Assembly (NCBI GenBank): GCA_947305445.1
Contig: CAMZDU010000030.1
Location: forward strand, 1 to 8,737
Length of the DNA: 8,737 nucleotides
DNA from: an uncultured Selenomonadales bacterium
GTDB taxonomy: Bacteria > Bacillota > Negativicutes > Selenomonadales > Selenomonadaceae
Direction: 5' to 3'
The position numbers and the translations under genes were made by a program. The notes below the pieces were generated by a model. That model saw only the letters and a list, made by a program, of their open reading frames with translations. It had not been told where the DNA came from and did no database searches. Below, in pieces: positions 1 through 6,772 of this stretch. Each line of letters begins with the position of its first letter. Positions within the stretch are counted from its first letter, which is position 1.

Positions 1-63
1 AGACAAAATAGCTTTGCAGACAATATGCAGACAAATAGAAAAAATAATCAGCAACGCCAATGA
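1..63 (+). CDS. C-terminal tail of an upstream gene (partial, unidentified)
   Basis: An open frame enters from the left edge and stops at TGA 61-63, 17 bp before the ATG of the efflux adaptor. It gives about 20 residues rich in Gln and Asn (RQNSFADNMQTNRKNNQQRQ). The close same-strand spacing suggests an operon with the adaptor, so a TolC-like outer membrane factor or an ABC permease would be a reasonable guess, but nothing in this short tail identifies a family. A second frame, starting at base 2, is also open here and runs into the adaptor gene, so the frame choice rests mainly on where the stop falls. Confidence 0.4.
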   Translation, partial: RQNSFADNMQTNRKNNQQRQ

Positions 64-80
64 AGTAAGAGGTAAATTTT

Positions 81-1214
81 ATGAAATGGAAAATTTTAAT
101 CGTTGCGGCTCTGATAATCGGTGGTGTCGTCGGCTACAAGTTCTACTCTGACAAAGTTATTGCCGAGACCGCCAAGACTTACGAAACCGCAAAAGTCGTC
201 CGCACGGATTTGATAAAAACCGTTTCGGCGACGGGTACCGTTCAGCCGCGTGACAGCGTCGAAGTCAGCGGCAAAGTCACCGCCCGAATCCAAGAAATCC
301 TTGTCGAAGAAAACGACCGCGTGACGGAAGGGCAAGTTGTTGCAATTCTTGACGGCAAGGACTTCGAGGCCAAACTCGACCAGGCAAATTTCACATTGAC
401 CAACGCCAAACAAAAACTCGACCGAACCGAGCGGCTTTATAAAATTGGCGCGAAGTCTTTGGAAGAATTGCAGGACGCGCAATACGAATATGACCGCGCC
501 AAATCTGCTGTCGAGCTGGCCGAAGACGACGTCAATCAAACCGTTATCACCGCGCCGATGGACGGGATTGTTGTCGGCGAACCAAAAACTCCCGGCACCA
601 TGGCCGTCCAAGGTTCAACAAATCCGACGGTTATTATGCGCATTGCCGACCTGAGCGAAAAGCTTGTCAAGGCCAAAGTCGACGAGACCGACATCGGCTC
701 CGTTAAAGTCGGCGAGAACGCAACCTTCACCGTCGACGCTTACCCCGACAAAACTTTTCGAGCGCGGGTTTTGAAAATTTCGCAGACCGATACGTCAAAT
801 TCATGGGACACGAGCGGCTCTTCGACGAGTTCGAGTTCAAGCAACGCCGTCATTTATTACTACGTGACATTCAGCGCGCCCGATGATGAAAATCTTTTGT
901 TGCCCGCAATGACTGCGCGGCTTGACATTGTAGTCGGACAGGTGCGCGACGCGTTGTGCGTGCCGATTTCCGCGCTGAAGACCGATGCGCAAGGTTCCTA
1001 TGTCGAACGCATTACCAAGGACGCAAAGGGCGCGGACGTTGCCGAAAAAGTTTATATCACTGTCGGGCTTTATGGCGAAGAATTTGTCGAAGTCACGGGC
1101 GGCAATCTAAATCCCGGCGACGACGTTTCCACAACCTACGAAGCCGCAGAAAAGAAACCTGTCACTCAAGGCGGAATGGGTGGCGGCCGCCCCATGAGAC
1201 CGCCCCCCATGTGA
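81..1214 (+). CDS. Efflux periplasmic adaptor (MacA/HlyD-type membrane fusion protein)
   Basis: This 377-residue protein would link an inner-membrane transporter (ABC MacB-type or RND) to an outer-membrane channel. Residues 4-20 form one N-terminal membrane segment that anchors the protein facing the periplasm. Residues about 55-95 are the first half of a biotinyl-lipoyl domain (VTARIQEILVEENDRVTEGQ). Residues 96-152 form an alpha-helical hairpin, and 153-178 the second lipoyl half (TAPMDGIVVG). Residues about 190-290 are the beta-barrel and the rest is the membrane-proximal domain. The barrel carries a Ser-rich low-complexity insert at 236-255, and the C-terminus is a Gly/Pro/Met-rich tail (358-377). 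The ATG at 81 has AGAGG at 68-72, 8 nt upstream. The length is normal for MacA-like adaptors. No permease gene follows, because the next gene is convergent hypF, so any partner must lie upstream or elsewhere. The family is clear; whether it serves an ABC or RND pump, and its substrate, cannot be told from here. Confidence 0.9.
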   Translation: MKWKILIVAALIIGGVVGYKFYSDKVIAETAKTYETAKVVRTDLIKTVSATGTVQPRDSVEVSGKVTARIQEILVEENDRVTEGQVVAILDGKDFEAKLDQANFTLTNAKQKLDRTERLYKIGAKSLEELQDAQYEYDRAKSAVELAEDDVNQTVITAPMDGIVVGEPKTPGTMAVQGSTNPTVIMRIADLSEKLVKAKVDETDIGSVKVGENATFTVDAYPDKTFRARVLKISQTDTSNSWDTSGSSTSSSSSNAVIYYYVTFSAPDDENLLLPAMTARLDIVVGQVRDALCVPISALKTDAQGSYVERITKDAKGADVAEKVYITVGLYGEEFVEVTGGNLNPGDDVSTTYEAAEKKPVTQGGMGGGRPMRPPPM

Positions 1215-1239
1215 GCAAAAAAAAATTCCCGTGCAATTT

Positions 1240-3468
1240 TCAACGGACTGCCGGGCTAATCGCGTGAACCGCTTGACCGAGACAAATTCCTCCGTCATTC
1301 GGCGGAATCATCGAGTTGCGCAAAACGTTCAGCCCGCGCCGCCGAAGTTTTTCCGCCGTCAACGAACTGAGCAACGAATTTTGAAATACGCCGCCGCTCA
1401 GCGCGACGGTTTTTATTTTTGTCCGACAACTAACCTCGGCGCAAATGTTGGCAGTCAGCTCGGCTAAGCTCGCGTGAAAAAATTTTGCCAAGTCGAAAAT
1501 ATTTTCTCCGTTCAGTCGGCGTGTCAGTATTGCGGAAAAAATTTCATCGGTCGTCGTGAAGTCTCTGTGCAGTTCACGCGTCGAACGTTCGGCGGCGGCT
1601 TGCAACTTCATGGCGGCTTCGCCCTCGTAACTCGACACGGAGCAAATCCTCAACACGGCGGCCGTTGCGTCGAAAAGTCTGCCGACGCTCGTCGACGTGA
1701 CGCAGTTAATTTTTTTGTCGAGAAGAAATTTTTGACCGGCAAGTTCGGCGTCGCTTGCAAGTTTCAGCTCGCGGGCAAGATTGAAGTCGTTGATAAGAGC
1801 CGCGGCAATTCGCCAGCCTTCCCGCGCAGATTTGTCGCCGCCGGCTTGCATGAACGGACTGATTGACGCCGCCCGCTCGTAACGTTGTTCGTCGCAGATA
1901 AAAAATTCGCCGCCCCAAATCGTGCCGTCGTCGCCGTAGCCCGTGCCGTCGAACACCACGCCGATAACTTCGCCGTGAAAATTATTTTCCGCCAGACAGC
2001 TCAACACGTGCGCGTAGTGGTGCTGAACTTTTATCAGCGGCACGTCAAGCGCGGCGGCAATCTCTTCGGCAAGCTCCGTCGTGTGATAGCGCGGGTGCAG
2101 GTCGCAGGCAACGACTTCGGGCGCAATTTCCAGAAGGTCGCTCATGCGCTCAATCGACGACTTCAAAACTTCAACCGTGCGCAAATCGCTCACATCACCG
2201 ATATACGGCGAAGCGTAGAGCAAATTATTTTTCGCCAAGCAAAATGTGTTCTTGAGTTCGCCGCCGACGGCGAGCGCGGAATTTTTTTTCGAGCCGTCAT
2301 AAAAAATCGGAAGGGGTGCATAGCCGCGACTGCGCCGAATCATTGACGGGCAATCGCCGACAAAATCGATAACCGAATCGTCGGCGCGGAGAAGTATTTT
2401 GCGCCCGTGACTAAGTATCGCGTCGCAGAAGCCGAAATTTTTAATTGCGTCGTCGTCAATCGTAATAGGCACGCCCGAAGGATTGCCGCTTGTCATAACC
2501 AGCGCGTCGGGAAAATTTTTCAGCGCGTCGGGAAATTTGAACAACAGCATGTGTAGCGGCGTATAAGGCAACATTGCTCCGAGGCGATTTATATCGGGCG
2601 CAACATTTTCCGCGATTGAACCGCCCGAAATTTTTTGCAACAGGACAATCGGCTTTTGCGGGCTGTCGAGAAAATTTTTTTGAGCGGCAGATAAAATACA
2701 ATTTTGCTCGACGGCGGCGACATCTCTGAACATCACGGCGAAAGGTTTTGTCGGACGAGTTTTTGAGTAGCGGAGTCTCTGGACGGCAGAAAAATTTTTT
2801 GCGTCGCAGGCCAGATGAAATCCGCCAATGCCTTTTATTGCGACAATGCCGCCCGCCACCAAAATTTTCCGCACAAATTTAATTGCGTCGTGTCCACGCA
2901 GATTTTTTCCTAGCAAATAAACTTCTGGTCCGCAGTCGTTGCAACAAATCGGTTGGGCGTCGTAGCGTCGGCTGTCGGGATTGAAATATTCGCCCGCGCA
3001 CGCGTCGCACATGGGGAAATCGTTCATCGACGTGCGCTCGCGGTCGTAGGGCATATTTTTTAGAATTGTGAGCCGCGGCCCGCAAGCCGTGCAATTTATA
3101 AACGGGTGCAAATATCGGCGGTCGTTCGGGTCGAAAAGTTCGGCGGCGCATTTTTCGCACGTGGCAATATCGGGCGAAACGAAAATATCTCCCGTCTCGT
3201 GCGTGCTGTCGACAATTTCAAAACGCAAAAAATTTTCGTCAGGCAACTCGTCGACAGTGACGTTGAGTATAGCCGAGCGCGGCGGAGCTTCTTCATGCAG
3301 AGCGGTTAAAAAATTTTTCAGCGCGTCGCCAGAGCCGCAAGCAAAAATTTCGACGTAAGAGCCTTTGTTGGCGACGGAGCCGGTGATATTGCATGCGGCG
3401 GCGATTCTGCTGACGAACGGTCGAAAGCCCACGCCTTGCACGATTCCGAAAATTTTTATGTTGAGCAA
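1240..3468 (-). CDS. hypF: Carbamoyltransferase HypF, [NiFe]-hydrogenase maturation
   Basis: HypF uses carbamoyl phosphate and ATP to carbamoylate the C-terminal cysteine of HypE, the source of the CN ligands in the [NiFe]-hydrogenase active site; it acts in the cytoplasm. All domains are present in 742 residues, close to the usual 750. The acylphosphatase domain spans 1-88, with GIVQGVGFRPFV holding the catalytic Arg and Asn34. Two zinc-finger modules span 104-180, each CxxC-x18-CxxC. The YrdC-like domain spans about 195-385 (GGIVAIKGIGGFHLACDA, MTSGNPSG, RADDSVI, RRSRGYAP). The Kae1-like C-terminal domain has VQHHYAHVLSCLAE at 481-494, FDGTGYGDDGTIWGGE at 506-521 and ALSGGVFQN at 689-697. 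The start is TTG, supported by GAGG 8 nt upstream. Small departures from consensus are Asp170 where HAQ is usual in the second zinc module, and Pro421 in the SQxIGD motif. It is the last gene of a tight minus-strand cluster. No other hyp or hydrogenase gene is in the window. Confidence 0.96.
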   Translation of the reverse strand: MLNIKIFGIVQGVGFRPFVSRIAAACNITGSVANKGSYVEIFACGSGDALKNFLTALHEEAPPRSAILNVTVDELPDENFLRFEIVDSTHETGDIFVSPDIATCEKCAAELFDPNDRRYLHPFINCTACGPRLTILKNMPYDRERTSMNDFPMCDACAGEYFNPDSRRYDAQPICCNDCGPEVYLLGKNLRGHDAIKFVRKILVAGGIVAIKGIGGFHLACDAKNFSAVQRLRYSKTRPTKPFAVMFRDVAAVEQNCILSAAQKNFLDSPQKPIVLLQKISGGSIAENVAPDINRLGAMLPYTPLHMLLFKFPDALKNFPDALVMTSGNPSGVPITIDDDAIKNFGFCDAILSHGRKILLRADDSVIDFVGDCPSMIRRSRGYAPLPIFYDGSKKNSALAVGGELKNTFCLAKNNLLYASPYIGDVSDLRTVEVLKSSIERMSDLLEIAPEVVACDLHPRYHTTELAEEIAAALDVPLIKVQHHYAHVLSCLAENNFHGEVIGVVFDGTGYGDDGTIWGGEFFICDEQRYERAASISPFMQAGGDKSAREGWRIAAALINDFNLARELKLASDAELAGQKFLLDKKINCVTSTSVGRLFDATAAVLRICSVSSYEGEAAMKLQAAAERSTRELHRDFTTTDEIFSAILTRRLNGENIFDLAKFFHASLAELTANICAEVSCRTKIKTVALSGGVFQNSLLSSLTAEKLRRRGLNVLRNSMIPPNDGGICLGQAVHAISPAVR

Positions 3469-3476
3469 AGTATTGG

Positions 3477-3480
3477 CCTC
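3477..3480 (-). promoter_or_regulatory. Ribosome binding site of hypF
   Basis: GAGG lies 8 nt upstream of a TTG codon at 3468-3466 and just after the TAA stop (3486-3488) of the preceding gene. This site decides the TTG start. No in-frame ATG nearby would keep the acylphosphatase domain intact. Confidence 0.7.
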
Positions 3481-3485
3481 AAATT

Positions 3486-3848
3486 TTAACGACGTCTGCG
3501 CCGCAGAGCTTTGGGCTTGTCCAGAAGTTCTGCAAGCACTATGGTGTTTCTTACCGTCGTCGGCGTCAAGTTCAAGTCAAGTTCGTCGTCGTGAATCTGC
3601 TCGGAAATTTTTTGCGAATGTTGCGGCCGCGGCGACGTGACTTCCCGCGGACGAACTTCAACTTGTTGCGGACTCTCGATAAAAATCGGAATCTCTTCGC
3701 CGGGCAAGTTCGGGTCGTTGGCAAGCGTCGGTATGTCGAAATCGGGCGAATCATTTTGCGGCGGCGGGAGCCGTCTTTTTTTTCGCTTGGCAAAGTTGTC
3801 GGCAATTACGATTGCCAGCCAGATTAAAAAGATTGTCGTCAGTTCCAT
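3486..3848 (-). CDS. Small single-pass membrane-anchored protein of unknown function
   Basis: I do not recognise this 120-residue protein as a named family. Residues 3-17 are hydrophobic (TTIFLIWLAIVIADN), followed at once by the basic stretch AKRKKRR. That pattern suggests a single N-terminal membrane anchor with the rest in the cytoplasm under the positive-inside rule. Residues 28-95 are rich in Pro, Asp, Glu and Gln and look disordered. A conserved-looking C-terminal segment follows (LTPTTVRNTIVLAELLDKPK, about 95-114), and the protein ends in a run of Arg. The chosen ATG at 3848 has GAGG 8 nt upstream. A GTG three codons earlier (3857) overlaps that site and is less likely. The gene sits 15 bp after the DUF2971 gene and 17 bp before hypF, so the three are probably cotranscribed. 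That a recognisable C-terminal patch follows a disordered linker suggests the patch binds a partner, which is inference. Confidence 0.75.
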   Translation of the reverse strand: MELTTIFLIWLAIVIADNFAKRKKRRLPPPQNDSPDFDIPTLANDPNLPGEEIPIFIESPQQVEVRPREVTSPRPQHSQKISEQIHDDELDLNLTPTTVRNTIVLAELLDKPKALRRRRR

Positions 3849-3856
3849 GGGGCGCA

Positions 3857-3860
3857 CCTC
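3857..3860 (-). promoter_or_regulatory. Ribosome binding site of the small membrane protein gene
   Basis: GAGG is placed 8 nt before ATG 3848-3846. It overlaps the possible GTG start at 3857-3855, which argues for the ATG and shortens the protein by three residues. Confidence 0.65.
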
Positions 3861-3863
3861 GTT

Positions 3864-5228
3864 TCAAATGTTCGCAAGTAAATTTTTTTCGCGGACGGAA
3901 ATTATCTGCGTCTCGTCGTCGTACTCGGCTTGCCAAAATTCAAAATCGTGCAGAGAGTTTCGCCTGTGTGCAAGCTTTTGAATCAGCTCCAATTTGTCGT
4001 CAAGCGTCGTGCGTATGCCGAAAATAATTCCCGTGAGCGTGTTGGCGTCGTAGTGCAAAGTTCGCACGAATCGGTTGTTGTAGCGATGAAATTTGTCCGG
4101 CAGAAAAATTCGGTACTCGCGCTCGTGTTGCCAATCCAAAGTCTTGCGGTAAAATTTTTCGCGATAGTCGGTGTCGTAGCTGTCGTCGGAATTTTCGTCG
4201 AGTTTGTAACTTTTAACGTCGTCGCGTCCCGTCAGCCAATCCTCCGCACTCAGAAAATTTAAATGCTTCAGCACGTCGAAAAAATTTTTCTCGATGACTT
4301 GCTCGGTGTATTTAATCGGCTTGACTTCCAGCGACTTGGCGGCGAAATTTATAAACTCGCGCCCGCCGTTCGTTTCGGTTCGGTATACTAAGCAAACGCC
4401 GCGGTGATTGTCGGCGTAATTGCCCCACATGGCCGAATTTGTCGGCGTGTCGCTGAAACACACGACGTAACCGTTCGGGTAGATAATTTCCTTGAGGCGT
4501 TCAAAATAATTGCGCGGGAATATGCAACGAAACCACAGCATGTTTTGCTTCAAGCGGTAATCCAAATTATTTGAATTGCGGTGATTGAGTTTCAAGGCGA
4601 GCAAACCGCTTTCCATCATGTCGCAATTCAAATTCTCAATTTCGTCAATGCGTCGCCTGCGCTCGCTGTCACTGACCTGCTTAAGCTCGTCGAATGAAAT
4701 TTCGTAGGCCACGTCGAAAAAATTTTCGTTGAAATCTTCGCTAATCAGACCGAGCCTCTTGCACTTGTCGACGGAAATTTTAAACGCGTTGTCAGTCACG
4801 GTGCGCAAAATAAATTCCAGTTCGCGACCGTAGCATTTGACATTGCCGCCGTAAAAATCGATGACTCGGCGCGTGATGCCTTCCAACAAAAAATTTTCGC
4901 TCAGCTCGTCGAAAATTTTACTCAGCGGAGATTGCTTGAAGTGTTGCAGATTGAACAGAAAATTTCGATTCTGCAAGTTGCTCAAAAAATTTTCCTCTGC
5001 GGCAGAATTGAAACGCTCGGCCATCATCAAATACGTTTGCAAAGTGTAAAACAAATTGCAGACGAAATTTTTCAGCAGACCTTGCCAGGCGGGCACGTCG
5101 CCCTGCCAAAAAATTTTTGTGTAGCCTTCGACGGGGTCGTTAAGTTCTTTTGGCTCGGCGAAATAAAACGAGCCGTTATTCAGTTCGGCAAGCGCACTTG
5201 CAATCGTGCGATAGCGATAAATTTTCAA
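3864..5228 (-). CDS. DUF2971 domain protein
   Basis: The family has no established biochemical role. This 454-residue protein shows its typical landmarks: an N-terminal YRYRT segment, FAEPKELNDPVEG at 23-35, CFSDTPTNSAMWGNYADNHR at 257-276 followed by GVCLVY, and KTLDWQHEREYRIF at 362-375, close to the (K)xxxWxxExExR pattern near the C-terminus, then GIIFG at 400-404. I see no signal peptide or membrane segment, so it is probably cytoplasmic. It appears longer than typical members as I recall them (about 250-300 residues); the extra length is mainly a helical-looking block at about 45-230 between the first and second landmarks. The chosen start is a TTG at 5228 with GAGG 5 nt and GGAGG 12 nt upstream, giving an N-terminus MKIYRYRT. 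A TTG at 5249 would add seven residues but has no ribosome site. It is the first gene after the floA terminator and leads a cluster with the small membrane protein and hypF. It is rich in Asn-Phe pairs (8), encoded through AAATTT palindromes. Confidence 0.82.
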   Translation of the reverse strand: MKIYRYRTIASALAELNNGSFYFAEPKELNDPVEGYTKIFWQGDVPAWQGLLKNFVCNLFYTLQTYLMMAERFNSAAEENFLSNLQNRNFLFNLQHFKQSPLSKIFDELSENFLLEGITRRVIDFYGGNVKCYGRELEFILRTVTDNAFKISVDKCKRLGLISEDFNENFFDVAYEISFDELKQVSDSERRRRIDEIENLNCDMMESGLLALKLNHRNSNNLDYRLKQNMLWFRCIFPRNYFERLKEIIYPNGYVVCFSDTPTNSAMWGNYADNHRGVCLVYRTETNGGREFINFAAKSLEVKPIKYTEQVIEKNFFDVLKHLNFLSAEDWLTGRDDVKSYKLDENSDDSYDTDYREKFYRKTLDWQHEREYRIFLPDKFHRYNNRFVRTLHYDANTLTGIIFGIRTTLDDKLELIQKLAHRRNSLHDFEFWQAEYDDETQIISVREKNLLANI

Positions 5229-5233
5229 CGCGA

Positions 5234-5245
5234 CCTCATGCCTCC
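5234..5245 (-). promoter_or_regulatory. Ribosome binding region of the DUF2971 gene
   Basis: GGAGG (5245-5241) and GAGG (5237-5234) precede the TTG at 5228 by 12 and 5 nt. An out-of-frame ATG lies between them (5239-5237). It opens a four-codon frame whose TGA overlaps the TTG start (TTGA), but it is only 1 nt from GGAGG, too close for normal initiation. Confidence 0.5.
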
Positions 5246-5254
5246 GCAATCGTC

Positions 5255-5267
5255 AAAAAAATTTTTT
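5255..5267 (-). repeat. A7T6 tract between floA terminator and DUF2971 gene
   Basis: Seven A are followed by six T on the plus strand, the longest of the many AAATTT-centred palindromes in this window. It lies about 27-40 bp upstream of the likely DUF2971 start. Such tracts bend DNA and can act as an UP-like element, but I find no convincing -10 and -35 pair here, so a promoter role is only a possibility. Confidence 0.4.
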
Positions 5268-5279
5268 CCCGTGTCGCGC

Positions 5280-5321
5280 AAAAAAAAGAGTTTCGCAAGC
5301 GCGAACGACCTGCGAAACTCT
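5280..5321 (-). terminator. Intrinsic terminator downstream of floA
   Basis: A perfect 11-bp inverted repeat (AGAGTTTCGCA at 5287-5297, TGCGAAACTCT at 5311-5321) encloses a 13-nt loop. On the minus strand the stem is followed by a run of eight T (5287-5280, the first also closing the stem). It begins 10 nt after the floA stop codon and separates the nfeD-floA transcript from the DUF2971-hypF cluster. The T run lies only on the minus-strand 3' side, so it is directional. Confidence 0.9.
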
Positions 5322-5331
5322 GCGGCGAGCA

Positions 5332-6327
5332 TTATTTCTGCGCAGGGATAAGTTTGCGATTTTTGCCGGCTTCGCTGACTGATTTGCGCATTTCGGTATC
5401 GGATTGAATGTTCATCATGTTGTAGTAGTCCATGACGCCGAGATTGCCGGCTTTGAAAGCTTCGGCCATGGCGTGCGGAACTTCGGCTTGCGCCTCGACG
5501 ACTTTGGCTTCCATCTCTTGAGTATAGGCTTTCATTTCCTGCTCTTTGGCGACAGCCATTGCGCGACGTTCTTCGGCTTTGGCTTGAGCAATTCGCTTGT
5601 CAGCTTCGGCCTGGTCGGTTTGAAGTTGTGCGCCGATATTTCTGCCGACGTCGACATCAGCAATGTCGATTGACAAAATTTCAAACGCCGTGCCCGCGTC
5701 GAGACCTTTGCCGAGAACGGTTTTGGAAATATCGTCGGGGCTTTCCAAAACGTCCGTGTGCATCTCGGAGCTGCCGACGGTGGTGACGATACCTTCGCCG
5801 ACACGCGCAATGATAGTGGGTTCGCCCGCACCGCCAACTAAACGGTCGATATTGGCGCGGACAGTGACACGCGCTTTGATTTTTAGTTCGATACCATTCT
5901 TGGCGACGGCACTGACAACGGGCGTTTCGATGACTTTCGGGTTGACGCTCATTTGCACGGCTTCGAGGACGTCGCGGCCTGCCAAATCAATCGCGGCCGA
6001 ACGCTCGAACGGCAGGACAATCTGCGCACGTTGCGAGGCAATTAAAGCGTCAACAACTTTGTCGACGTTGCCGCCGGCGAGATAATGAGCCTCCAGCTGA
6101 TTGACGTTGACATCGAGACCGGCTTTGTTGGCTTTTATCAGCGGCATGACGATTTTTGCGGGCGGGACGCGGCGCATACGCATTCCTATCAGCGTGAAGA
6201 TGCCGACGTGAACATCAGCCGCCAAAGCCGAAATCCACAGCCCGATTGGCACGAAATGCAAGAAGATAGACGCGATTCCTATTCCGATTACGACAAAAAA
6301 GACTGTGCCGAACAGAACATCGTCCAT
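5332..6327 (-). CDS. floA: FloA flotillin-like protein
   Basis: FloA is the bacterial flotillin that organises functional membrane microdomains in the cytoplasmic membrane. The protein is 331 residues, the same length as Bacillus subtilis FloA. Residues 5-50 are hydrophobic with a break near Pro27, consistent with a membrane hairpin. Then come [20 protein letters not shown] at 51-70 and the SPFH/PHB-like core (about 110-225, including VSVAKNG-type and [20 protein letters not shown] segments). An Ala/Glu/Lys-rich coiled coil covers about 235-290, and the tail is [20 protein letters not shown] (295-314). The start is ATG 6327, 8 nt after a perfect GGAGG; an in-frame upstream extension to 6396 lies inside the nfeD gene and is rejected. 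The gene is 16 bp behind nfeD, so the two are cotranscribed, and a strong terminator follows. Unlike its neighbours downstream it has only one AAATTT palindrome. Confidence 0.97.
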   Translation of the reverse strand: MDDVLFGTVFFVVIGIGIASIFLHFVPIGLWISALAADVHVGIFTLIGMRMRRVPPAKIVMPLIKANKAGLDVNVNQLEAHYLAGGNVDKVVDALIASQRAQIVLPFERSAAIDLAGRDVLEAVQMSVNPKVIETPVVSAVAKNGIELKIKARVTVRANIDRLVGGAGEPTIIARVGEGIVTTVGSSEMHTDVLESPDDISKTVLGKGLDAGTAFEILSIDIADVDVGRNIGAQLQTDQAEADKRIAQAKAEERRAMAVAKEQEMKAYTQEMEAKVVEAQAEVPHAMAEAFKAGNLGVMDYYNMMNIQSDTEMRKSVSEAGKNRKLIPAQK

Positions 6328-6335
6328 AATGATGA

Positions 6336-6340
6336 CCTCC
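6336..6340 (-). promoter_or_regulatory. Ribosome binding site of floA
   Basis: GGAGG lies 8 nt before ATG 6327-6325 and directly after the nfeD TAG stop. It fixes the floA start and the 331-residue length. Confidence 0.85.
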
Positions 6341-6343
6341 TCT

Positions 6344-6724
6344 CTAAATTTGGCGAACGAGCACGCGGGAGCCGTCCACGTTGATGACTTTGACAATGTC
6401 GCCTTGCTTGACGAAAGAGCCTTCCGTCACCACGTCAAGCGGCTCGCCCTCAACGGTTATGGTGCCGGCCGGACGCAAATCGGTCATGCACACGCCGATT
6501 GCGCCGAGAAATTTGCTCTTGTCAATGACGCTGGTGTAACCGTCGCGATTTTTCTGGCGTTCGTCAAGGACAAGGTCGTCGAGCATTCCCGCGTTTTTGG
6601 CAGAGCCGCGATTGCTGAGATACATCACGACGATGATGCCCAGCACGGCTATTGCAATCATTGCATAGCACGCCATGGACACTATCAGCGAATTCGCGCC
6701 GGAAAAAATTTGAAGCTCCGACAT
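6344..6724 (-). CDS. Short NfeD-family membrane protein
   Basis: This 126-residue protein has one membrane segment at about 11-36 (rich in Ile, Ala, Val, Met), a charged linker (37-70) and a C-terminal OB-fold of the NfeD type (72-126). The OB-fold carries [20 protein letters not shown] and ends [20 protein letters not shown]. NfeD proteins are partners of SPFH/flotillin proteins and are encoded beside them; here floA follows 16 bp downstream with its own GGAGG. This is a short form: it lacks the ClpP-like serine protease domain of long NfeD proteins and has one membrane segment rather than the several seen in many. Translation starts at ATG 6724 with a very strong AAGGAGG (6741-6735) 10 nt upstream. 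It may assist FloA oligomers or membrane-domain assembly, as inferred from the pairing. Confidence 0.88.
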   Translation of the reverse strand: MSELQIFSGANSLIVSMACYAMIAIAVLGIIVVMYLSNRGSAKNAGMLDDLVLDERQKNRDGYTSVIDKSKFLGAIGVCMTDLRPAGTITVEGEPLDVVTEGSFVKQGDIVKVINVDGSRVLVRQI

Positions 6725-6734
6725 TTCAAGTACA

Positions 6735-6741
6735 CCTCCTT
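6735..6741 (-). promoter_or_regulatory. Strong ribosome binding site of the NfeD gene
   Basis: AAGGAGG, a near-perfect match to the anti-Shine-Dalgarno sequence, lies 10 nt before ATG 6724. It is in the 48-bp gap after the glycosyltransferase gene, the widest gap within the right-hand minus-strand block, so a new transcript could begin near here. I find no clear promoter boxes. Confidence 0.8.
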
Positions 6742-6772
6742 AGGAAATAGCGAACAGCTGCTGACATTCGAT

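Noticed and set aside
1..34. Three copies of AGACAA at 1, 18 and 29, two of them within TGCAGACAA repeats
   Set aside because: The spacing (17 and 11 bp) is irregular, the stretch is probably coding, and short A-rich repeats of this size arise easily by chance.
1215..1239. Possible terminator between the convergent adaptor and hypF genes, with a run of nine A (1217-1225)
   Set aside because: On the minus strand this is a T run, but only a 4-bp CCCG/CGGG pairing precedes it, too weak to call; the plus-strand side has no stem with a T run.
1885..2346. Plus-strand open frame of 153 codons antisense to hypF
   Set aside because: hypF motifs are continuous on the other strand through this stretch; the frame is open because of codon bias.
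5225..5239. Four-codon leader frame (ATG to TGA) overlapping the DUF2971 TTG start
   Set aside because: Its ATG is 1 nt from GGAGG, too close for initiation; the TTGA overlap is most likely incidental.
5249..5260. TTGACG-like -35 box beside the A7T6 tract
   Set aside because: No -10 element lies at suitable distance, and the position would start transcription inside or after the DUF2971 ribosome site.
6328..6396. Upstream extension of FloA by 23 residues
   Set aside because: It overlaps the nfeD coding end, has no ribosome site, and the ATG at 6327 has GGAGG at ideal spacing and gives the family length.
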